Assembly (NCBI RefSeq): GCF_045862785.1
Contig: NZ_BQXO01000002.1
Coordinates: 496,001-560,000, forward strand
Length of the DNA: 64,000 nt
Source of the DNA: Furfurilactobacillus curtus
GTDB lineage: Bacteria; Bacillota; Bacilli; Lactobacillales; Lactobacillaceae
Reading direction: 5' to 3'
Both the position numbers and the translations under genes were made by a program. The notes beneath the pieces were generated by a model. The model searched no databases. It was not told the origin of the DNA and saw only the letters and a list, made by a program, of their open reading frames with translations. This document shows, piece by piece, positions 59,247-64,000 of this stretch (its first letter is position 1; each line of letters opens with the position of its first letter).

Positions 59247-59352
59247 TGACGACAGGCTTAATGGCGCATTGGCGGACGTCCTCCTCTTTTTAACTAAAAT
59301 TATTGGCTCAACTGTAACGTGAAAGCTAAAGGCCGTCAATCTTTTTTAAAAT

Positions 59353-59369
59353 CAGAGCGTGAGTCAGAC
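59353..59369 (-). repeat. Remnant of repeat family C
   Basis: On the minus strand GTCTGACTCACGCTCTG matches the unit end GTCTGGCTCACGCTCTG at 16 of 17 bases. The rest of 59247-59560 shows no gene. Confidence 0.45.
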
Positions 59370-59563
59370 ATGTGAACTTCTAGAGATCATCGCTTTATGG
59401 CGAGGATTTGTTTAGACTTTTACATTGTCGTACACTGGCGATCATCCCACGCTGCCCTTATCGCAAGCACTTTGCGCTAACGCTAACGACACTGGTTAAA
59501 GGCGAAGCTTTAGTTAGTTGACGATTGATGAGGGATCGAAATGGAATGCAATTAATTTCTTAA

Positions 59564-59592
59564 TTGCATTCACGCATCAGATTCGCTACACT
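59564..59592 (+). promoter_or_regulatory. Promoter of the metal ABC transporter genes
   Basis: TTGCAT (59564-59569), 17-base spacer, TACACT (59587-59592). Confidence 0.65.
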
Positions 59593-59598
59593 ATTAAA

Positions 59599-59613
59599 CT
59601 GTAATCATTACTT
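59599..59613. promoter_or_regulatory. Zur-type operator
   Basis: GTAATCATTAC (59601-59611) is the perfect core of the Bacillota Zur box TCGTAATNATTACGA and lies just after the -10 box, where binding would block transcription. Other Fur-family members (PerR, Fur) have different flanks. Confidence 0.65.
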
Positions 59614-59685
59614 TTTAAAATCAAATGTTAGTCCGTTATTCGATAAATTTTTGATCATGACGGCTAACTAAAGAGAGGCGATTGA

Positions 59686-60396
59686 GTGACATCGATGGAA
59701 AACAAAGCTGCGTCACTGCTATCTGTTAAGGATTTAGCGATGACGTTTCCTAACAAGGCTGTTTTTAAGAATTTGTCGTTTACGCTCCATCAGGGAGAAT
59801 TTCTGAGTATTTTAGGTGAAAACGGCGTCGGGAAGACAACTCTGATTCGAATTTTATTGCATCAATTACGGCAAACGAGTGGCTCCGTGATGTGGCATCC
59901 TAACCGGGCAAACGTGACGATTGGTTATGTGCCACAATTTCGAAATATCGATACGGAATATCCGCTAACGGTTCGCGATTTTGTTGGTTTAGCGTTGGAC
60001 CATAACTGGCGGCCTTGGTGGCGTCATGCGGAGAAACAGCGGATAAACGAGACGATCGTCACCACCGATTTAACGCGAATTGCGCGGACGCCACTAGGAA
60101 AAGTTTCTGGGGGAGAACTGCAAAAGGCCTATCTAGCTCAAGCTTTGATTCGGAAACCGCAATTGCTGATTTTAGATGAATCAACAGCTAGTTTAGATAA
60201 CAACATGAAGTATGAATTGCTGAATCTCGTGAAGCGTTATCAGCAAGAAAACCAGGCGGCAGTGCTATTTGTTACCCATGATATTCCGTTAACAAAGGCC
60301 TTTTCGTCGCATTACTTGCTTATGCAAGCAGGTGGGTATCAACTTGGTCATGTGGCCGATTTGAAGGAATCAGTATTGGAGGCCGCACATGCTTAA
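59686..60396 (+). CDS. Zinc/manganese ABC transporter ATPase
   Basis: A 236-aa ATPase of the ZnuC/AdcC/MtsC group. Walker A GENGVGKTT near residue 48, signature VSGGELQKAYLAQAL, Walker B LLILDESTASLD, and switch His in FVTHD. GAGG lies 7 bases before the GTG at 59686; an ATG at 59695 is too far away. The permease gene overlaps by 8 bases. The Zur-like operator upstream suggests zinc. No substrate-binding protein gene is next to it. Confidence 0.92.
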   Translation: MTSMENKAASLLSVKDLAMTFPNKAVFKNLSFTLHQGEFLSILGENGVGKTTLIRILLHQLRQTSGSVMWHPNRANVTIGYVPQFRNIDTEYPLTVRDFVGLALDHNWRPWWRHAEKQRINETIVTTDLTRIARTPLGKVSGGELQKAYLAQALIRKPQLLILDESTASLDNNMKYELLNLVKRYQQENQAAVLFVTHDIPLTKAFSSHYLLMQAGGYQLGHVADLKESVLEAAHA

Positions 60397-61186
60397 CTAT
60401 CCTTTTATGCAAAATGCTTTTGCTGCCGGAACACTGATTGCATTGGTGAGTGGGCTGGTTGGGGTCTTTGTTGTGGCCCGCAACATGTCATTTCTGACCC
60501 ATACGTTATCGGAAATTGGGTTTGCTGGGGCGGCATTTGGCTTGTTTATTGGCTGGACCCCATTGGCTGGAATGCTGTTGTTCACAACAGTGAGCTCTGT
60601 GGCGGTCGGTCAATTGAGTGAGAAAGCCTCCCGGCGAGAAGCCTCGATCACGTCTATTTCCGCGTTAGCCATTGGGCTGGGAATTTTATTTCTGGCGTTG
60701 TCAAATCAAAATGCCAGCTCGGCAACTAACATCTTATTTGGGTCAGTAATCGGAATCAGCCGCGCTTCAGTCGTACAAGTGGCCGTCTTGGCGATCGTTG
60801 TAATGATCGTGATCTTGGCCGTTTATCGTTCGCTTAAATTTGATTCGTTTGACGCAATCGGGGCTCGGGTAGCGGGCGTGCATGGAACGCTGCTGTCGAT
60901 TATTTTCTTGGTTGCATTGGCCTTTTCCGTTAGTGTCGCCGCACAGATTGTGGGTTCACTGCTAATTTTTATTCTATTGACGCTTCCCGCCGCGGCTGCT
61001 AAGTATTTTGTTCACGGTGTTGGTACGATGATTGGCCTGTCCATGATTTTTGCGCTCATTGGTGTCTGGTTAGGGTTGGCTTTGAGTTACTGGACGAATT
61101 GGCCGGTGTCATTTTTTATCGCGACGATTGAGGTGGTTATCTACTTTATTGGGTTAGGCGTCAATCGACTAGCCACCCACGATTAA
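60389..61186 (+). CDS. Zinc/manganese ABC transporter permease
   Basis: A 265-aa membrane protein of the ABC-3 family (ZnuB/AdcB) with about 8 helices. Typical pieces: FVVARNMSFLTHTLSEIGFAG near residue 28 and VGSLLIFILLTLPAAAAKY near 189. GGAGG lies 6 bases before the ATG inside the end of the ATPase gene. A terminator follows. Confidence 0.92.
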   Translation: MLNYPFMQNAFAAGTLIALVSGLVGVFVVARNMSFLTHTLSEIGFAGAAFGLFIGWTPLAGMLLFTTVSSVAVGQLSEKASRREASITSISALAIGLGILFLALSNQNASSATNILFGSVIGISRASVVQVAVLAIVVMIVILAVYRSLKFDSFDAIGARVAGVHGTLLSIIFLVALAFSVSVAAQIVGSLLIFILLTLPAAAAKYFVHGVGTMIGLSMIFALIGVWLGLALSYWTNWPVSFFIATIEVVIYFIGLGVNRLATHD

Positions 61187-61203
61187 TATCGTTTTCTTAT
61201 CAG

Positions 61204-61239
61204 AAACTGTCTTCTCGTTACGGAGAGGATGGTTTTTTT
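61204..61239 (+). terminator. Terminator of the metal transporter genes
   Basis: AAACTGTCTTCTC pairs with GAGAGGATGGTTT (three G-U pairs), followed by TTTTTT. Confidence 0.8.
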
Positions 61240-61358
61240 AGGTGGTCTTAAATCAACTACTTGGAAATTTATGGGCGGTTTGCTTCAGAAAAGAGTTTGG
61301 AGAGCCCAACCGCTAGACATGCTCAGCCAGTCGTTCTTTATGCAAATTTTATCAAGAA

Positions 61359-61411
61359 CAAAGCCGAACATTGTGCTATTATTAACCAGGGAAAGAACGC
61401 TTTTTGTTCGC
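61359..61411. promoter_or_regulatory. Candidate PurBoxes before purR
   Basis: AAAGCCGAACATTG at 61360-61373 resembles the PurBox consensus AWWWCCGAACWWT; an opposite TTTTGTTCGC lies at 61402-61411. Their distance is longer than the 16-17 bp known for the paired boxes of Bacillus, so the second is doubtful. Confidence 0.4.
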
Positions 61412-61443
61412 ATAAAATTAGAACGAGGATGAGGTAATTTAAC

Positions 61444-62280
61444 GTGAAAGTTAGACGATCAGATCGCTTAATCGATATGACCCGGTATTTACTGGAACGA
61501 CCGCGCACTTTGGTGTCGCTGTCTTTTTTTGCTGAACGCTATGAGTCGGCAAAATCCTCCATTAGCGAGGATCTCACCATTTTAAAACGGACCTTTCAAG
61601 AACGTGGGACTGGTTTGTTAGAAACCTTGCCAGGTGCCGCCGGTGGTGCACGATTTATTCCCTATATTTTGAAAGAAGATGCTGAAGCTTATATTAACGC
61701 TTTATGCAAACAGGTGTCTGATTCGCATCGGGTAATGCCAGGAGGTTACGTCTACCTGTCTGACTTATTGGGCCAACCGGAAGTGTTACGACAAATCGGT
61801 CGTCTAATTGCGACGCAGTATATGAACCAAACCATTGATTTAGTTTTGACCGTCTCTGTAAAAGGTATTCCGATTGCCCAGGCTGTCGCCGAACAGTTAA
61901 ATGTGCCATTTGTGATTGCCCGCCAAGATGGCGCAATTACCGATGGTGCTACGGTTAGTGTCAACTATGTTTCAGGTTCATCAACGGCAATTGAAAAAAT
62001 GCAAATTGCCAAACGAGCGCTGCCTGCTGGTTCTCGGGTATTGATTGTCGATGATTTTGTTAAAGGTGGTGGCACGATTTCTGGGTTAGCTAGTTTGGTA
62101 CGTGAACTGGATAGTGAAGTGGCCGGTATTACGGTCTTTGGCGAAGGTCGTTTTAATGGTGATCGTAAGTCAGAGACATTTACCTCGTTACTGCATGTGG
62201 AAACTTTGCAAAGTGAATCAGAACCAATTAAAGCCACCCCGGGGAATTATCTAACGCGGGTCTTTGGCAATGAACGTTAA
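61444..62280 (+). CDS. purR: Pur operon repressor
   Basis: A 278-aa regulator of purine genes. An N-terminal winged helix (SDRLIDMTRYLLERPRTLVSLSFF, then SSISEDLTILKRTF) is joined to a phosphoribosyltransferase-like domain. The PRPP loop VLIVDDFVKGGGT lies near residue 200. PRPP acts as effector. It starts with GTG, nine bases after GAGGT. glmU follows after 14 bases and prs, which makes PRPP, comes next. Confidence 0.95.
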   Translation: MKVRRSDRLIDMTRYLLERPRTLVSLSFFAERYESAKSSISEDLTILKRTFQERGTGLLETLPGAAGGARFIPYILKEDAEAYINALCKQVSDSHRVMPGGYVYLSDLLGQPEVLRQIGRLIATQYMNQTIDLVLTVSVKGIPIAQAVAEQLNVPFVIARQDGAITDGATVSVNYVSGSSTAIEKMQIAKRALPAGSRVLIVDDFVKGGGTISGLASLVRELDSEVAGITVFGEGRFNGDRKSETFTSLLHVETLQSESEPIKATPGNYLTRVFGNER

Positions 62281-62294
62281 TTAAAGGAGTTAGC

Positions 62295-63677
62295 ATGAGT
62301 TCTCGGAATACAATTATTTTAGCAGCAGGTAAAGGCACACGGATGAAGTCCAAGTTATACAAAGTTCTGCATCGGGTAGCCGGTAAAACAATGGTTGATC
62401 ATGTCTTGACTCAGGTTGAGCAAACCAACATGGATGAAATTGTGACGGTGGTCGGTTTTGGCGCAGAAGATGTGCAACATGAGTTGGGAGATCGTACCAA
62501 ATACGTCTTGCAGGAGCAGCAACTAGGGACTGGTGACGCCGTTTTAAAGACTGAAGACATTCTTGGTGATGCAGATGGTATGACCTTGATTGTAAGTGGG
62601 GATACCCCTTTATTTAGAGCTGCAACGTTGCAAAAGCTATTTGATTATCATGAAGCTAAGGGTGATGTTGGCACAGTATTGACTTCCATCGCACCTGATC
62701 CAGCCGGTTACGGACGGATTATTCGTAACGATATTGGTTTGGTGGAAAAAATTGTGGAACAAAAGGATGCTACTGTTGAAGAGGCGGCTGTTGATGAAAT
62801 CAATACAGGAGTTTACGTCTTTGACAATCAAGCGTTATTTAAAGCCTTGCATCAAGTCACCAATCACAATGCGCAAGGCGAGTATTATTTAACGGATGTG
62901 ATTGGGATCTTGAAACAGGCGGGTCAACGAGTCGGCGCTTATCGGATGAGCGATTTTAGCGAGTCGATGGGCGTTAATGATCGTCAGGCACTAGCTGAGG
63001 CGACGAAGGTCATGCGCAAACGGATCAATGATGCACATATGGCTAACGGTGTGACCTTCATTGACCCGGAACATACTTATGTAGATATTGATGTCAAAAT
63101 TGGTGCGGATACGATTATTGAACCAAATGTCCAATTAAAGGGACACACCGAGGTTGGTGAAGATTGTTTCATTGGTGCCAATTCTGAGATTCGCAATGGT
63201 CGGATTCATGATCACGTCACGGTGACTTCTTCTTTGATTGAAGATAGCGAAATGGAATCCGGTTCGAACATTGGTCCGATGAGCCATCTTCGTCCGCAAG
63301 CGCATATTGGTCATGATGTTCACTTGGGTAATTTTGTGGAAATTAAAAAGGCCAATATTGGTGATCGTACGAAGGTGGGCCACCTAACTTATGTTGGCGA
63401 TGCTACTTTAGGAACGGACATCAACGTTGGCTGTGGTGTGGTCTTTGTCAATTACGACGGGGTTGCTAAACACGAAACAATCGTCGGTGATCACACGTTT
63501 ATTGGTAGTAATTCGAACCTAGTTGCCCCCTTGCAAGTGGCGGATCATTCGTTTATTGCGGCTGGTTCCACAATCACCAAAGACGTGGCTTTCCATGATA
63601 TGGCGATTGCTCGGGCCCGGCAAACAAATAAACCAGATTACTGGGATCGCTTACCTCACAAGCCAGAAGATGCTTAA
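62295..63677 (+). CDS. glmU: Bifunctional GlcN-1-P acetyltransferase / GlcNAc-1-P uridyltransferase
   Basis: Makes UDP-GlcNAc for peptidoglycan. It is 460 aa. The uridyltransferase domain (1-228) starts IILAAGKGTRMKSKLYKVLH and has SGDTPLF near 100; the acetyltransferase is a left-handed beta-helix (about 250-450) with AHIGHDVHLGNFVEIKKA and NYDG. AAAGGAG precedes the ATG. Confidence 0.97.
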   Translation: MSSRNTIILAAGKGTRMKSKLYKVLHRVAGKTMVDHVLTQVEQTNMDEIVTVVGFGAEDVQHELGDRTKYVLQEQQLGTGDAVLKTEDILGDADGMTLIVSGDTPLFRAATLQKLFDYHEAKGDVGTVLTSIAPDPAGYGRIIRNDIGLVEKIVEQKDATVEEAAVDEINTGVYVFDNQALFKALHQVTNHNAQGEYYLTDVIGILKQAGQRVGAYRMSDFSESMGVNDRQALAEATKVMRKRINDAHMANGVTFIDPEHTYVDIDVKIGADTIIEPNVQLKGHTEVGEDCFIGANSEIRNGRIHDHVTVTSSLIEDSEMESGSNIGPMSHLRPQAHIGHDVHLGNFVEIKKANIGDRTKVGHLTYVGDATLGTDINVGCGVVFVNYDGVAKHETIVGDHTFIGSNSNLVAPLQVADHSFIAAGSTITKDVAFHDMAIARARQTNKPDYWDRLPHKPEDA

Positions 63678-63771
63678 TCAAATCCGGACAGTAGATGCTT
63701 GCGTCTAGGCAAGTTAATAGGTACGATTAGAACGAAAAAGACTGTGATCACATCATCCGCGTGGAGGAAAC

Positions 63772-64000
63772 ATGGCAACTCAATACTTTGACCCAAAGCT
63801 AAAAATCTTTGCTCTAAACTCAAACCGGCCGTTGGCGGAGAAAATTGCTGAAGAAGTTGGTGTTGAATTAGGCAAAACGTCCGTCGATCGATTTAGCGAT
63901 GGCGAAATTCGCATCAACATTGAAGAAAGCGTCCGTGGCGACAATGTTTACTTGATTCAATCAACATCAGCACCGGTTAACGATAATTTGATGGAATTAT
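63772..64000 (+). CDS. prs: Ribose-phosphate pyrophosphokinase, 5' part
   Basis: Only the first 76 codons are in the window. The product starts MATQYFDPKLKIFALNSNRPLAEKIA and includes DRFSDGEIRINIEESVRG and LIQSTSAPVNDNLMEL, matching the N-terminus of PRPP synthetases. TGGAGGAAAC precedes the ATG. It follows glmU by 94 bases, the standard Bacillota order. Confidence 0.96.
   Translation, partial: MATQYFDPKLKIFALNSNRPLAEKIAEEVGVELGKTSVDRFSDGEIRINIEESVRGDNVYLIQSTSAPVNDNLMEL

Noticed and set aside
61229..61432. Frame of 67 codons before purR
   Set aside because: It starts inside the T-run of the transporter terminator and covers the purR control region; no ribosome binding site.
1..64000. tRNA and rRNA genes
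   Set aside because: No cloverleaf or conserved TTCGA arm in proper context, and no rRNA landmark, was seen by eye; a tRNAscan run would settle it.

Overview
This window looks like chromosomal DNA of a lactic acid bacterium of the family Lactobacillaceae (Bacillota). The pointers are strong purine-rich ribosome binding sites with ATG, GTG and TTG starts, T-box leaders before tyrS and trpS, a class Ib nrdHEF operon, mvaA (mevalonate pathway), a NapA-type antiporter, a D-Ala-D-Ala dipeptidase, a HEXXH protein of the type usually labelled IpaB/EvcA in lactobacilli, and two conserved Bacillota blocks: tadA-SRP RNA-dnaX-ybaB-recR-yaaL and metG-tatD-rnmV-rsmA-veg-ispE-purR-glmU-prs. I cannot name a species. 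No tRNA, rRNA, transposase, phage gene or CRISPR array was found.

Layout. 1-1.2 kb: rfbB. 1.3-6.4 kb (minus): fructokinase, YczE-like membrane protein and VOC protein behind a cre site, then LacI regulator, deformylase-like protein, VanZ-like protein and LOG protein. 6.6-10.3 kb (minus): nrdHEF with two NrdR boxes. 10.4-14.9 kb: translation, replication and repair block with SRP RNA. 15-17.6 kb: the regulatory triad of exopolysaccharide synthesis (Wzz-like modulator, tyrosine kinase, PHP phosphatase) with no glycosyltransferases after it. 17.6-26.7 kb: accessory and transport genes (AbrB-DUF998 fusion, ASCH and two GNAT proteins, DUF1003 protein with a long leader, isochorismatase-like protein, MFS and ABC exporters). 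26.8-28 kb: RHH-OB fold protein plus anchorless stomatin. 28-32.9 kb: VanX-like dipeptidase, acetyltransferase, BCCT transporter, small proteins and a GyrI-like protein. 33-38.7 kb: tyrS, compatible-solute ABC transporter, disulfide reductase. 39-49 kb: antiporter, HelD with Rrf2, trpS, Ppx, mvaA, HEXXH protein, sirtuin. 49.4-64 kb: DUF72, metG to veg, ispE, hydrolase, ABC-F, Zn-type ABC transporter, purR, glmU and the first part of prs.

Several genes work together. NrdH reduces NrdE, which with NrdF makes deoxynucleotides. The permease-binding-protein fusion, its ATPase and the BCCT carrier probably import osmoprotectants. CpsB would reverse CpsD phosphorylation, which the Wzz-like protein activates. 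TatD, RNase M5 and RsmA form an overlapping RNA/DNA maintenance operon. PurR, GlmU and Prs join purine control, cell-wall precursors and PRPP.

The least explained material is intergenic. A family of structured elements of about 120 bp occurs as 2, 1 and 3 units at three loci. Paired arms change together between units, which argues for a conserved fold. A second hairpin family occurs at 38.8 and 49.2 kb. Other items to check are the RHH-OB/stomatin pair with 11-bp operator repeats, the DUF1003 leader, the leader before the ABC-F gene, and two genes (ispE and the BCCT carrier) whose homology-predicted starts fall on non-standard codons. Many starts below were moved from the longest possible frame to the ATG, GTG or TTG that has a proper ribosome binding site; each case is noted.
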